From contig NZ_AYWO01000010.1 in the NCBI RefSeq assembly GCF_000502955.1, positions 111,796 to 165,581 on the forward strand: a DNA stretch of 53,786 nt. The letters are read 5' to 3'. The translations under genes were made by a program, and so were the position numbers. This document shows positions 43,816-52,462 of this stretch, one piece after another. Position 1 is the stretch's first letter. Each line of letters opens with the position of its first letter. The notes beneath the pieces are model-generated. The model did not search any database and was not told where the DNA came from. It worked only from the letters and a program-made list of their open reading frames with translations. The stretch comes from Mesorhizobium sp. LNHC252B00 (lineage in GTDB: Bacteria > Pseudomonadota > Alphaproteobacteria > Rhizobiales > Rhizobiaceae).

Positions 43816-44241
43816 TCATGCCTTTGCCCAGCCGAATTCGCCGGCCGAATAAGTGCCGTCGGTTTCCGCGCGCTGGATGGCGTGCCGCAGCAGGTTGGCA
43901 ACCTCGTTGACCGCGCTGAGGTGCGCCAGGATCGCCGCCTCGTTCTTCGCCAGCTTATGGCGCAGCCGGGTCAGGCCCTCGCGGTGCTGTTCGAGAAATT
44001 CGGCTTCGCTGCCGCCCTTCATGGCGCGGGTCAGTTCATAGAGGTAGCGGCTCTTGCGGGCGTTCGATGCCTTGAGATCATAATCGGTGGCGTTGCGAAT
44101 GCCGGCCGTCTCTTCCTCAACCACGTCCTCGATGCGGCCGATGATGGCAGCGAGGTTGCCAGGCCGCGCGAACGGGATCGGCGCTTCCGACACGGTCGTG
44201 CGTGCTGGCAGGTTGGCGGTGAATTCCGAAAAGTCGGCCAT
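43816..44241 (-). CDS. FlgN-like flagellar export chaperone candidate
   Basis: A 141-residue, almost entirely helical protein (GNLAAIIGRIEDVVEEETAG, KASNARKSRYLYELTRAM, GLTRLRHKLAKNEAAILAHL). This fits the long anti-parallel helices of FlgN, which escorts hook-associated proteins to the export gate. The N-terminus is extended compared with enteric FlgN. Assignment rests on shape and on the rod-binding gene 94 bases upstream; hits to other helical proteins are possible. Confidence 0.55.
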   Translation of the reverse strand: MADFSEFTANLPARTTVSEAPIPFARPGNLAAIIGRIEDVVEEETAGIRNATDYDLKASNARKSRYLYELTRAMKGGSEAEFLEQHREGLTRLRHKLAKNEAAILAHLSAVNEVANLLRHAIQRAETDGTYSAGEFGWAKA

Positions 44242-44335
44242 GAGAAATCCCGGTCTGGTTAGATTGAACTCGGATACGCACTATCTGCTTGGTTCAGCGT
44301 GACTTTCCAAAACTGGTTCCGCTTCCGGGCATGCC

Positions 44336-44908
44336 TTAAATCTTGATGTCTGTCCTGATGGTGGTCTCGCCACCGGTGATTGACCGCGCCGCCTTGCGCT
44401 GCAATTCGTGGACCAGCGAGGTCGACAGGCTGCTCTGTTGATCGATCTCGGTTTTTTCCGGCCCGCCCGAAACCGGGCCGACCGGCACGATGCGCTTGCC
44501 TTCGACATAGTGGTCGGCCAGCATCGACTTGGCGATGCCGATGCCGCCGCGGTCGGCCATGACGTCGGCCACCCGCTCGGCAAGCTGCGATTTCCACATG
44601 TCGCCGGCCAGGCCCTTGCCGTAGACGCCTTCGGTGTCTTTGGGCAGCATGTTCTGGATGAAGGTCTGCAGCACCATGGCCTCGAACTTCTTGAACTTCT
44701 TGGCGGGGTCGGTTGAAGCGGCGGCCTTGTCGGCGGTGGCGCGCGACAGGATCGAGCCGGCATTCACCGAAGCGGCGTCACCGACCGAAAATGCGCCAGC
44801 AGCACCACCGGCTCGCTTTGTAAGCGCGGCGCGGGCGGCTTCAATATCCGTCGGGTCGACGGCTCGGGCCACATCCATAACGATGTCGCTGGGTGGAGAA
44901 ATCGCCAA
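44336..44908 (-). CDS. Flagellar rod-binding protein (FlgJ N-terminal type)
   Basis: A 190-residue protein starting from a TTG at 44908 (AAGGCGG upstream), which gives the typical opening LAISPPSDIVMDVARAV; an ATG at 44878 would be inside that motif. The rod-binding core lies at about residues 75-130 (KKFKKFEAMVLQTFIQNMLP, GKGLAGDMWKSQLAERVADV, GIGIAKSMLADHY). There is no muramidase domain, as is normal for rhizobia. It helps the rod assemble through the periplasm. No other core flagellar genes are visible, so this is an outlying piece or an edge of a larger cluster. Confidence 0.82.
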   Translation of the reverse strand: MAISPPSDIVMDVARAVDPTDIEAARAALTKRAGGAAGAFSVGDAASVNAGSILSRATADKAAASTDPAKKFKKFEAMVLQTFIQNMLPKDTEGVYGKGLAGDMWKSQLAERVADVMADRGGIGIAKSMLADHYVEGKRIVPVGPVSGGPEKTEIDQQSSLSTSLVHELQRKAARSITGGETTIRTDIKI

Positions 44909-45014
44909 GAAAGTCCGCCTTTTGTCGGTTTTCCTTAGCCAGACCATGCCTCAACAAGCTTGTGGCAGGCTTGCGCGGCGTAAGGGAGGAAAGCGAGATG
45001 AAGGCGTGTGGGCG

Positions 45015-45722
45015 TCAACCGGCGGTAACCGGCATTGTCGTACTTGTGCCCTTTGGCTGCTCGCCGAGCGCAAAGACGGAACTGGCCTTGCTGACGATGG
45101 AAACGTGATCCTTGGCGGAGTTTCCCGCAGTAACTCCGTCACCGCGCATGATCGCGGTGACGATGGCATCGTGCTCCTGCCAGGATTTGGCGAGCCGGCC
45201 TGGCAGCATGAACTGGGCTCGGCGGAACGGCGCCAGCCGACTGCGCGTCATCACGGTCATTTCGTAGATATGTGCGTTGTGGGCGCCGCGATAAAGCCTG
45301 CTGTGGAACTCCGTGTTGAAGTACTCGTAGTCCTCCTCGGCGCCCAGACGCACCATCCGCGCCGAGGCCTGGTGCTCGACCTCGAGTGCGCGGCGCTCGC
45401 TGCTGGTCATGCGCTCGGCCGAGAAGCGCGCGCAGATCGCTTCCAGTTCGGCCATGCTCTCGAACATCGAGGCGAGATGCTCCTGCGTCACCACGGCGAC
45501 GATGGCGCCGCGGTTGGGCCGCCTTTCGACCAGGCCCATGGCGCTCAGCTGGCCGAGCGCCTCTCGCACCGGGGTGCGTGATACGTCGAAGCGCGCGGCG
45601 AGAGAGGTCTCGTCCAGCTTTTCGCCGGGGCGCAAGAAGCCGGTGACGATCCGGTCGCCGATCGCCCTCACCATCTGATCCACGGTCGTACCGGACCTGA
45701 TCAAGCTGCGCTTCCCCGACAA
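45015..45722 (-). CDS. GntR family regulator (FadR/FCD type)
   Basis: A 235-residue protein starting at a TTG at 45722, set by GGAGG 4-8 bases upstream. The winged HTH covers about residues 12-75 (VTGFLRPGEKLDETSLAARF, VSRTPVREALGQLSAMGLVE, RRPNRGAIVAVV). The FCD effector domain follows (HLASMFESMAELEAICARFS, FHSRLYRGAHNAHIYEM, EHDAIVTAIMRGD). It is divergent from the transport/biuret operon and is the obvious candidate regulator of it. It probably binds the ATTGCATGCAAT-type sites at 45836-45847 and 45927-45938. Ligand unknown, perhaps a urea-derived compound. Confidence 0.92.
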   Translation of the reverse strand: MSGKRSLIRSGTTVDQMVRAIGDRIVTGFLRPGEKLDETSLAARFDVSRTPVREALGQLSAMGLVERRPNRGAIVAVVTQEHLASMFESMAELEAICARFSAERMTSSERRALEVEHQASARMVRLGAEEDYEYFNTEFHSRLYRGAHNAHIYEMTVMTRSRLAPFRRAQFMLPGRLAKSWQEHDAIVTAIMRGDGVTAGNSAKDHVSIVSKASSVFALGEQPKGTSTTMPVTAG

Positions 45723-45835
45723 GTTTCCTCCGTTTGGTCTTCTCGTTGGGCGGCTCAGCGGCCCGTCGAATCGATATTCCCTGCTTATGCCTCTATTTTA
45801 ATCTGCCTGTCAAACTGGCTATTTTCAAGGCAAAA

Positions 45836-45847
45836 AGTGCATGCAAT
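45836..45847. promoter_or_regulatory. Second operator-like site (11/12 match)
   Basis: AGTGCATGCAAT matches the perfect palindrome at 45927-45938 in 11 of 12 bases. Centre-to-centre distance is 91 bp, compatible with two dimers bridging by looping. Confidence 0.5.
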
Positions 45848-45916
45848 TGCCTTTGATCTGAGCAGGTGTGTTTCATGTAGATGCTGATTTTATAAGATAA
45901 ATTTCGTCGTCGGAAC

Positions 45917-45932
45917 TGGCACGGCGATTGCA
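45917..45932 (+). promoter_or_regulatory. Sigma-54 (-24/-12) promoter of the oligo-urea operon
   Basis: TGGCACGGCGATTGCA matches the consensus TGGCACG-N4-TTGCA at every fixed base. The GG (45918-45919) and GC (45930-45931) are 10 bases apart, the required spacing. Transcription would start near 45943, giving a leader of about 50 bases before the binding-protein ATG. I see no obvious NtrC enhancer; the sequence between about 45885 and 45905 is AT-rich and could be bent by IHF. Confidence 0.75.
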
Positions 45933-45938
45933 TGCAAT
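45927..45938. promoter_or_regulatory. Palindromic operator overlapping the -12 element
   Basis: ATTGCATGCAAT is a perfect 12-bp palindrome. It covers the TTGC of the -12 element, so a bound regulator would block sigma-54 RNA polymerase. It is a good candidate for the GntR dimer site. Confidence 0.6.
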
Positions 45939-45993
45939 TTCTCGAAGGCATGTTAACCGACCCGGAAAAGGGTCTTACAGGGGAGCATTCACT

Positions 45994-47121
45994 ATGACCG
46001 CGAAATTCACGCTTAACCGCCGCGAGTTGCTCAAGACCTCCGCTGCCGGAGCCGCACTTGGGCTCGCGTCGGCATCTTTTCCCATCGGCCGCGCCTTCGC
46101 CGCTTCGGCCACTGTCGGCTTCATCTATGTCGGCCCGAAGGACGACTATGGCTATAACCAGGCGCATGCCGAGGGGGCCGCGTCGCTGAAGGGTATCGAA
46201 GGCCTCTCCATTGTCGAGGAGGAGAACGTGCCCGAGACCGTCGATGTCCAGAAGACGATGGAATCGATGATCAACCTCGACGGCGCCTCGCTGATCTTCC
46301 CGACCTCCTTCGGCTACTTCGACCCGCATATGCTGGCCATGTGCACGAAATTCCCCGACGTGCAGTTCCGCCACTGCGGCGGCATGTGGAACAAGGACAA
46401 GCATCCGAAGAATGCCGGATCCTATTTCGGCTATATCGGCGTGGGCCAGTACCTGAACGGTGTCGTCGCCGGCCACACCACGAAGACCAAGAAGCTCGGC
46501 TTTGTCGCCGCCAAGCCGATCCCGCAGGTGCTGCTCAACATCAACTCCTTCCTGCTCGGTGCGCGCTCCGTCGACCCGACCATCACCTGCCAGGTGATCT
46601 TCACCGGCGAATGGTCCCTGGCGGTCAAGGAGGCGGAGGCCACCAACGCACTGGTCGACCAGGGCGTCGATGTCATCACCTGTCATGTCGACAGCCCCAA
46701 GGTCGTGGTCGAGACGGCCGCCGGCCGCGGCGCCTTCGTCTGCGGCTACCACGCCAACCAGAGCCCACTGGCGCCCGAGAAATACCTGACTGGTGCCGAA
46801 TGGAATTGGGCAAAGGTCTACAAGATGTTCGTCGACGACCTCGTCGCCGGCAACCCGCTGCCCAATTTCACCCGCGGCGGACTGGCCGATGGCTTCGTCA
46901 AGATGAGCCCGCTTGGCCCGGCCGTCGGCGAGCCGGCGCGCAAGCAGTTCGACGCCACGCTGGCCGAAATGATGAAGGGCGGCTTCGCCGTCATCAAGGG
47001 TCCACTGAACAGCAACAAGGGTGCTGTTGTAGCCACTGCGGGCCAGGCCTTCCTCGAGAACGCGATCGAACTCGAAAGCATGGACTATCTGGTCGACGGG
47101 GTCGTCGGCTCGACCGCCTGA
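45994..47121 (+). CDS. BMP-family ABC transporter substrate-binding protein
   Basis: A 375-residue protein from the ATG at 45994, with GGGGAG upstream. The N-terminus has an NRRELLKTS Tat-like signal followed by AAGAALGLASASFPIGRAFA. The BMP domain starts with VGFIYVGPKDDYGYNQAHAE and contains ASLIFPTSFGYFDPHMLAMC, CGGMWNKDKHPKNAGSYFGY and FVCGYHANQSPLAPEKYLTG. BMP proteins bind nucleosides or related rings in known cases. Genomic context suggests that this one binds biuret, triuret or another urea derivative; this is inference. First gene of the operon. Confidence 0.93.
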   Translation: MTAKFTLNRRELLKTSAAGAALGLASASFPIGRAFAASATVGFIYVGPKDDYGYNQAHAEGAASLKGIEGLSIVEEENVPETVDVQKTMESMINLDGASLIFPTSFGYFDPHMLAMCTKFPDVQFRHCGGMWNKDKHPKNAGSYFGYIGVGQYLNGVVAGHTTKTKKLGFVAAKPIPQVLLNINSFLLGARSVDPTITCQVIFTGEWSLAVKEAEATNALVDQGVDVITCHVDSPKVVVETAAGRGAFVCGYHANQSPLAPEKYLTGAEWNWAKVYKMFVDDLVAGNPLPNFTRGGLADGFVKMSPLGPAVGEPARKQFDATLAEMMKGGFAVIKGPLNSNKGAVVATAGQAFLENAIELESMDYLVDGVVGSTA

Positions 47122-47139
47122 TCGAAGGGGAGCGGGGCG

Positions 47140-48264
47140 ATGGCCGAGATAGTGACAGAAGTCGGCATGCCGGTGACGTTCGGCGCCAGGAGTCATCCGG
47201 CAGCGCTGGAATGGATGGCCCGGCGGGCCGAGGCCTTCGTCATTCCGCTGGCCGCGCTGGTCGTCGGCATGGCCCTGTTCAGCCTGTTCATCCTGGCTGT
47301 CGGCAAGTCGCCGGTCCAGCTCTATGAAACGATGTGGCGTGGCGGCTTCGGCTCGTGGTTCTCGATGCAGAACTCGTTGTCACGCGCCGCACCCCTGTTG
47401 CTGGCGGCGCTCTGCGTGGCGCTACCGGCGCGGCTCGGCCTCGTCGTTATCGGCGGCGAGGGCGCCATCGTGCTGGGCGGCGTCGCCGCCGCGGCTGCAG
47501 GCACGGCGCTCGACGGCGTCCCCTCCTTCATCGTCATTCTCGTCATGGGCGTGGCGGGCATGGCCGCCGGCGGCATCTGGATAGGTGCCGTCGGCGCGCT
47601 CCGCCATTACCGCGCCGTCAACGAGACCATTTCGAGCCTGCTGATGGCCTATATCGCCATCGCCCTGATGAACCAGCTGGTCGAAGGGCCGCTGCGCGAC
47701 CCAGCGTCGCTCAACAAGCCCTCGACCCAGCCGTTGGCCGATATCTACCGCATCGGCGACATGCCGGGCATGGAGGTGCATTGGGGCCTTGCCGTTGGCG
47801 TCGTCGCCTGCGTCGTGTCCTGGGTGCTGATCGAAAAGACCCGCTGGGGCTTCGCCGCCCGCATCGCCGGCGGCAATGTCAGGGCCGCCCAGGTGCAGGG
47901 GCTTGCCGTCGGCTCGCTGATCGTCGGTTTCACCGGGTTGGCCGGCGGCTTCGCCGGTCTTGCCGGCATGCTGGAGGTCGCGGCGGTGCAGGGCAGCGCC
48001 AACGCCTCGCTTGCTGCCGGCTACGGCTATACCGGCATCCTCGTCGCCTTCCTCGCCCGCCACAATCCGCTGGCCATCATCCCGGTCGCCTTCCTGCTCG
48101 GCGGGATCGACGCCTCCGGCGGGCTGATCCAGCGCCGCATGGACCTGCCTGATGCCACCGTGCTGGTGCTGCAGGGCATGCTGTTCATCGTCATCCTGTT
48201 CAGCGAGACCTTCTACGGCCGCTTCAAGGCCTTCAACCCCGATCTGTGGCAGAGGAGCAACTGA
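47140..48264 (+). CDS. ABC transporter permease, subunit 1 (BMP type)
   Basis: A 374-residue permease of the branched-chain/BMP class with about ten membrane helices (FVIPLAALVVGMALFSLFIL, LLAALCVALPARLGLVVIGG, GAIVLGGVAAAAAG). Family motifs are INETISSLLMAYIAIAL-type VNETISSLLMAYIAIALMN and a cytoplasmic AARIAGGNVRAAQVQGL. It starts 18 bases past the binding-protein stop. Stop and next start overlap by one base (TGATG). Confidence 0.92.
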   Translation: MAEIVTEVGMPVTFGARSHPAALEWMARRAEAFVIPLAALVVGMALFSLFILAVGKSPVQLYETMWRGGFGSWFSMQNSLSRAAPLLLAALCVALPARLGLVVIGGEGAIVLGGVAAAAAGTALDGVPSFIVILVMGVAGMAAGGIWIGAVGALRHYRAVNETISSLLMAYIAIALMNQLVEGPLRDPASLNKPSTQPLADIYRIGDMPGMEVHWGLAVGVVACVVSWVLIEKTRWGFAARIAGGNVRAAQVQGLAVGSLIVGFTGLAGGFAGLAGMLEVAAVQGSANASLAAGYGYTGILVAFLARHNPLAIIPVAFLLGGIDASGGLIQRRMDLPDATVLVLQGMLFIVILFSETFYGRFKAFNPDLWQRSN

Positions 48265-49190
48265 TGGACGCCAGCGGGATCGGCCTCTGGGGCGTGCCGC
48301 TCGCCATCCTCGGCGGCGCCATCCGCGTCTCCACGCCCTTCATCTTCGTCTCGCTCGGCGAAGCCATCACCGAGCGATCGGGCCGCATCAACCTCGGGTT
48401 GGAAGGCACGCTGGTGTTCGGCGCCATGGCCGCCTATGCGGTGGCCGTTATAACCGGCTCGCCCTGGCTCGGCCTCGTCGCCGCGGCCTTCGCCGGCCTG
48501 TGCTTCGGCCTCTTCCACGGCTGGATCTGCAAATTCGCTCGGGTTAACGATATCGCCATCGGCATCGCCTTGATGCAGTTCGGCTCGGGCCTCGCCTTCT
48601 TCTTCGGCAAGCCGTTTATCCAGCCCTCGGCGCCCGACCTGCCGGCCATCCCCTTGGGCGCATGGTCCGACATTCCGCAGGTGCAGGCAGCCCTCGACGT
48701 CAACGTGCTGTTCCTGATCGGCGCCGCTCTTGCGGTGTTCCTGTGGTGGGCCTTCCGCAACACCCGCGCCGGCCTCATCGTGCGCGTCGTTGGCGACAGT
48801 TCCGATGCCGCGCGCGCCATGGGCCTCAACCCCAACACCGTGCGCCTGATCGCCACCGGCGTCGGCGGCGCGCTCGCCGGCATCGGCGGCGCCTATCTGT
48901 CCCTCTATTATCCCGGCAGCTGGACTGAGCGCATCTCGTCTGGACAAGGGCTGATGGCGGTGGCGCTGGTCATCTTCGCGCGCTGGAACCCGCTCGGCTG
49001 CTTTGCCGCCGCACTTCTGTTCGGCGGTGCCGGGGCGCTCGGGCCGGCGCTGCAGTCGGTCGGCGTCACGCAAGGCTATTACCTCTTCTACGCCGCACCT
49101 TACATCCTCACCCTGGTCATCATGATCGCCACCTCGTCGCCGAGCCGCTCGCTCGCCGGCGCTCCGGGCGAACTGTCGATCACCAAATGA
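48264..49190 (+). CDS. ABC transporter permease, subunit 2 (BMP type)
   Basis: A 308-residue permease. The ATG at 48264 shares its A with the TGA of the preceding gene, and AGAGGAG lies before it. Motifs are [20 protein letters not shown] and [20 protein letters not shown] near the N-terminus, then [20 protein letters not shown] (the ATPase-contact loop) and [19 protein letters not shown]. It pairs with subunit 1. Confidence 0.92.
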   Translation: MDASGIGLWGVPLAILGGAIRVSTPFIFVSLGEAITERSGRINLGLEGTLVFGAMAAYAVAVITGSPWLGLVAAAFAGLCFGLFHGWICKFARVNDIAIGIALMQFGSGLAFFFGKPFIQPSAPDLPAIPLGAWSDIPQVQAALDVNVLFLIGAALAVFLWWAFRNTRAGLIVRVVGDSSDAARAMGLNPNTVRLIATGVGGALAGIGGAYLSLYYPGSWTERISSGQGLMAVALVIFARWNPLGCFAAALLFGGAGALGPALQSVGVTQGYYLFYAAPYILTLVIMIATSSPSRSLAGAPGELSITK

Positions 49191-49206
49191 GACCGGAGTT
49201 TTTGCC

Positions 49207-49908
49207 ATGAACGCCAGAGCCGGTATCACCCAGCGCTATATCGACGCCGATCCTTATCCATGGCCCTATAATGGCGAGCTTCGTCCAGACAACACGGCGC
49301 TGATGATCATCGACATGCAGACCGATTTCTGCGGGCCGGGCGGCTATGTCGATCATATGGGCTACGATCTGTCGCTAGTGCGTGCGCCGATCGAGCCGAT
49401 CAAGTCGGTGCTGTCGGCGATGCGGTCCAAGGGCTACACGGTCATCCACACCCGTGAAGGCCATCGGCCCGATCTCGCCGACCTGCCGGCCAACAAGCGC
49501 TGGCGCTCGCGTCGCATCAATGCCGGCATCGGCGATCCCGGCCCCTGCGGGCGCATCCTGGTGCGCGGCGAGCCGGGCTGGGACATCATCCCGGACCTCT
49601 ATCCGGCCGAGGGCGAGCCGATCATTGACAAGCCGGGCAAAGGCTCCTTCTGCGCCACCGACCTGGAGCTGATCCTCAACCAGCGCGGCATCGACAACAT
49701 CGTGCTTACCGGCATCACGACCGATGTCTGCGTCCATACCACCATGCGCGAGGCCAACGACCGCGGCTTCGAATGCGTGATGCTGGAGGATTGCTGCGGC
49801 GCCACCGACTACGGCAACCATCTGGCCGCCATCAAGATGATCAAGATGCAGGGCGGCGTCTTCGGCGCGGTGTCGAGCTCGGCCTCATTCGTCGCCCAAC
49901 TGCCGTGA
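49207..49908 (+). CDS. biuH: Biuret amidohydrolase
   Basis: A 233-residue isochorismatase-like cysteine hydrolase. The catalytic triad is Asp36 ([10 protein letters not shown]), Lys142 ([14 protein letters not shown]) and Cys175 ([17 protein letters not shown]). These positions and the N-terminus ([20 protein letters not shown]) coincide with the biuret hydrolase of Rhizobium leguminosarum as I know it. It hydrolyses biuret to allophanate and ammonia in the cytoplasm. The following AtzF would finish the path. It lies 16 bases past the permease and 10 before the ATPase gene. Confidence 0.93.
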   Translation: MNARAGITQRYIDADPYPWPYNGELRPDNTALMIIDMQTDFCGPGGYVDHMGYDLSLVRAPIEPIKSVLSAMRSKGYTVIHTREGHRPDLADLPANKRWRSRRINAGIGDPGPCGRILVRGEPGWDIIPDLYPAEGEPIIDKPGKGSFCATDLELILNQRGIDNIVLTGITTDVCVHTTMREANDRGFECVMLEDCCGATDYGNHLAAIKMIKMQGGVFGAVSSSASFVAQLP

Positions 49909-49918
49909 GGAACCCGGG

Positions 49919-51451
49919 ATGAGCAAGATCACCGGCCACAAGGCCGTCGGTGTCGAGACCATCGGCATGACCATGCGCTTCGGCGCCTTCACGGCGCTGG
50001 GCGATGTTTCGATCAAGGTGCCGGCGGGATCATTCCATGCGCTGCTCGGGGAAAACGGCGCCGGCAAGTCGACGCTGGTCAAATGCATGATGGGTTTCTA
50101 CCATCCGACCTCCGGCGAGATGCTGGTCGACGGCCGCGAGGTGGCAATCGCCAGCCCCCAGGACGCCTCGGCGCTCGGCCTTGGCATGGTCTACCAGCAT
50201 TTCACCCTCGTGCCGTCGCTGAGCGGCGCGGAAAACCTGGTCATCTCGCGCGAAAAGGTGCCTGCCATCATCGACTGGCGCAAGGAGCGCGACGAACTTG
50301 CCGTGTTCATGGACCGGATGCCTTTCAAGCTTCCCCTCGATGTCAAGGTGGCCGAGCTTGCCGCTGGCGAGAAGCAGAAGCTGGAGATCGTCAAGCAGCT
50401 CTATCTCGGCCGCTCCTTCATGGTGTTGGACGAGCCGACTTCGGTGCTCACCCCCGCCGAGGCGCAGGAGGTGCTCGGCCTCGTGCGCGCCATGACCAGG
50501 GCCGGCGACCTCACCGTGCTGATGATCTCGCACAAGTTCCACGAAGTGACGGCGTTCGCCGACGACGTCAGCGTGCTGCGCAAGGGCAGGCTCACCGGGA
50601 CCGGCCGCGTCGTCGACCTCGACCACAGGCAGATGGCGGCGATGATGATCGGCGACCAGCCGATCGCGGCGCTCGACAGCCGCGCCGAGCCGAAGCCGGA
50701 CGCCGAGATCGTACTCAAGGTCAAGGCGCTGAAGGCGCCTGATCGCACCGGGCTGAAGTCGATCCGGATCGAGGACCTCGGCGTGCGCTCCGGCGAGATC
50801 GTCGGCATCGCCGGTATTTCCGGCAACGGCCAGAAGGAATTCCTCGAAGTACTGGCCGGGCAGCGCCCGCGCGACGCCGGCGAAGTGATGGTGCGCGGCA
50901 CTGCCTATGCGGCGACGCGCGCCGAGGCGCGTGCGCTCAACGTCCGCCTCATTCCGGAGGAGCCGCTGAAGAACGCCTGCGCGCCTAAGATGACCGTGGC
51001 CGAAAACATCTCCTTCCGCACCTTCGATATTGACGGCAATGGCAAGCCGGTGAGTTGGATCAGTGCCGGTGCCATCAAGGCCTTCAGTGCCCACCTGGTC
51101 GAGCAGTTCAAGGTCAAGACCGCCTCGCTATCCTCGCCGATCGCCTCGCTGTCGGGCGGCAATGTGCAGCGCGCCGTGCTCGCCCGCGAACTCACCGGCG
51201 AAGTCGACCTTCTGATCGTCTCCAATCCGTGCTTCGGCCTCGACTTCTCGGCAGTGGCCGAAATCCGCGCCCGCATCATGAAGGCGCGCAATGCGGGTGC
51301 GGCCGTGCTTTTGATGTCGGAAGACCTCGACGAGCTGCTCGAACTCTCCGACCGTATCCTGGTCATGTCGGACGGCGCACTGGTCTACGAGACGCCGATC
51401 GCGCAGGCGAGCGTGCAGACGATCGGCGCGCATATGGCTGGACATCATTGA
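49919..51451 (+). CDS. ABC transporter ATP-binding protein with two nucleotide-binding domains
   Basis: A 510-residue double ATPase. Domain one has Walker [10 protein letters not shown], the signature [11 protein letters not shown] (variant of LSGGE) and Walker [15 protein letters not shown]. Domain two has a degenerate Walker A ([14 protein letters not shown]), an intact signature [15 protein letters not shown], and a degenerate Walker B ([15 protein letters not shown]). This one-active-plus-one-degenerate layout is usual for sugar/BMP transporters. The stop shares a base with the next ATG. It energises the two permeases. Confidence 0.94.
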   Translation: MSKITGHKAVGVETIGMTMRFGAFTALGDVSIKVPAGSFHALLGENGAGKSTLVKCMMGFYHPTSGEMLVDGREVAIASPQDASALGLGMVYQHFTLVPSLSGAENLVISREKVPAIIDWRKERDELAVFMDRMPFKLPLDVKVAELAAGEKQKLEIVKQLYLGRSFMVLDEPTSVLTPAEAQEVLGLVRAMTRAGDLTVLMISHKFHEVTAFADDVSVLRKGRLTGTGRVVDLDHRQMAAMMIGDQPIAALDSRAEPKPDAEIVLKVKALKAPDRTGLKSIRIEDLGVRSGEIVGIAGISGNGQKEFLEVLAGQRPRDAGEVMVRGTAYAATRAEARALNVRLIPEEPLKNACAPKMTVAENISFRTFDIDGNGKPVSWISAGAIKAFSAHLVEQFKVKTASLSSPIASLSGGNVQRAVLARELTGEVDLLIVSNPCFGLDFSAVAEIRARIMKARNAGAAVLLMSEDLDELLELSDRILVMSDGALVYETPIAQASVQTIGAHMAGHH

Positions 51452-52119
51452 TGGCTGAAATCGCAGCGCAGCCGTTTCCGTTCGCCTTCAAGCGTGAGAG
51501 CATGGTGCTGGTCGTCATCGACATGCAGCGCGATTTCGCCGAGCCCGGCGGCTTCGGCGCCAGCCTCGGCAACGATGTCAGCCGGGTCGTGGCGATCGTG
51601 CCGACGGTGAAGCGGCTGATCGAGGGATTTCGCGCCGCCGGCCTGCCGGTGATCCACACGATGGAGTGCCATCGTCCGGACCTTTCGGATCTGCCGCCAG
51701 CCAAGCGCAATCGCGGCAATCCCACAATCCGCATCGGCGATGTAGGGCCGATGGGCCGCGTGCTGATCGTCGGCGAGCCGGGCACGGCGATCCTCGACGA
51801 GCTTGCGCCGCTGCCTGGCGAGATCGTCATCAAGAAGCCCGGCAAGGGCGCATTCTACGCCACTTCCTTTAACGAAGATCTTAAGAGGCTTGGCGCAGGG
51901 CAGCTGGTCTTTGCCGGCGTCACCACCGAGGTTTGCGTGCAGACGACGATGCGCGAGGCCAACGACCGTGGCTATGAGTGCCTGCTCGCCGAGGACGCGA
52001 CGGAAAGCTATTTCCCCGAGTTCAAGGCCGCGGCGATCGCCATGATCAGGGCGCAGGGCGCCATCGTCGGCTGGACAGCGACCACCGATCAGGTACTCAA
52101 GGGAATTGCCAATGCCTAA
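51451..52119 (+). CDS. Second isochorismatase-like cysteine hydrolase, triuret hydrolase candidate
   Basis: A 222-residue protein. The catalytic triad is Asp24 ([20 protein letters not shown]), Lys129 ([15 protein letters not shown]) and Cys162 ([20 protein letters not shown]). Shared blocks ([25 protein letters not shown]) make it a paralogue of BiuH, but the N-terminus and pocket-facing residues around positions 30-42 differ. Known TrtA enzymes are BiuH-like cysteine hydrolases found beside BiuH and turn triuret to carboxybiuret and ammonia. Context makes this a candidate; other ureido compounds remain possible. Start overlaps the ATPase stop by one base. Confidence 0.75.
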   Translation: MAEIAAQPFPFAFKRESMVLVVIDMQRDFAEPGGFGASLGNDVSRVVAIVPTVKRLIEGFRAAGLPVIHTMECHRPDLSDLPPAKRNRGNPTIRIGDVGPMGRVLIVGEPGTAILDELAPLPGEIVIKKPGKGAFYATSFNEDLKRLGAGQLVFAGVTTEVCVQTTMREANDRGYECLLAEDATESYFPEFKAAAIAMIRAQGAIVGWTATTDQVLKGIANA

Positions 52120-52462
52120 TCTTGCCTTTGCCGGCCTGCTCGACGGCGGCTGGCGCGATCTGGCGTTCGAGCCTTTCCGAGATGGAATCAGTGTGCACTG
52201 GCTGCTGAAGGGCGGGCCGGTGGAGCCGTCGGTCGCCGTCCTCAGCTACCGGCCCGGCGCCGGCGTGCCGCGTCATCGCCATGTCGGGCTGGAAACCATC
52301 GTCGTGCTGGAGGGAACGCAGAGTGACGAGAATGGCGACTATGCCACCGGCAGCGTGGTGCTCAATCCGGTCGGCACAGAGCATTCGGTGTGGACGAAAG
52401 ACGGCTGCGTCGTGCTGATCCAGTGGGACCTGCCGGTGATCATTCTGGGGGAGGCCAAATGA
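52112..52462 (+). CDS. Cupin-domain protein (ChrR-like)
   Basis: A 116-residue protein from the ATG at 52112 (AAGGGA upstream), overlapping the preceding stop by eight bases. Both cupin motifs are intact: [20 protein letters not shown] (G-x5-HxH-x3-E-x6-G) and [15 protein letters not shown] (G-x5-PxG-x2-H), so a metal site of three His and one Glu is expected. Its place between two hydrolase genes suggests a role in the pathway, for example a decarboxylation or an accessory step, but no function is known. ATGA overlap with atzF. Confidence 0.87.
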   Translation: MPNLAFAGLLDGGWRDLAFEPFRDGISVHWLLKGGPVEPSVAVLSYRPGAGVPRHRHVGLETIVVLEGTQSDENGDYATGSVVLNPVGTEHSVWTKDGCVVLIQWDLPVIILGEAK

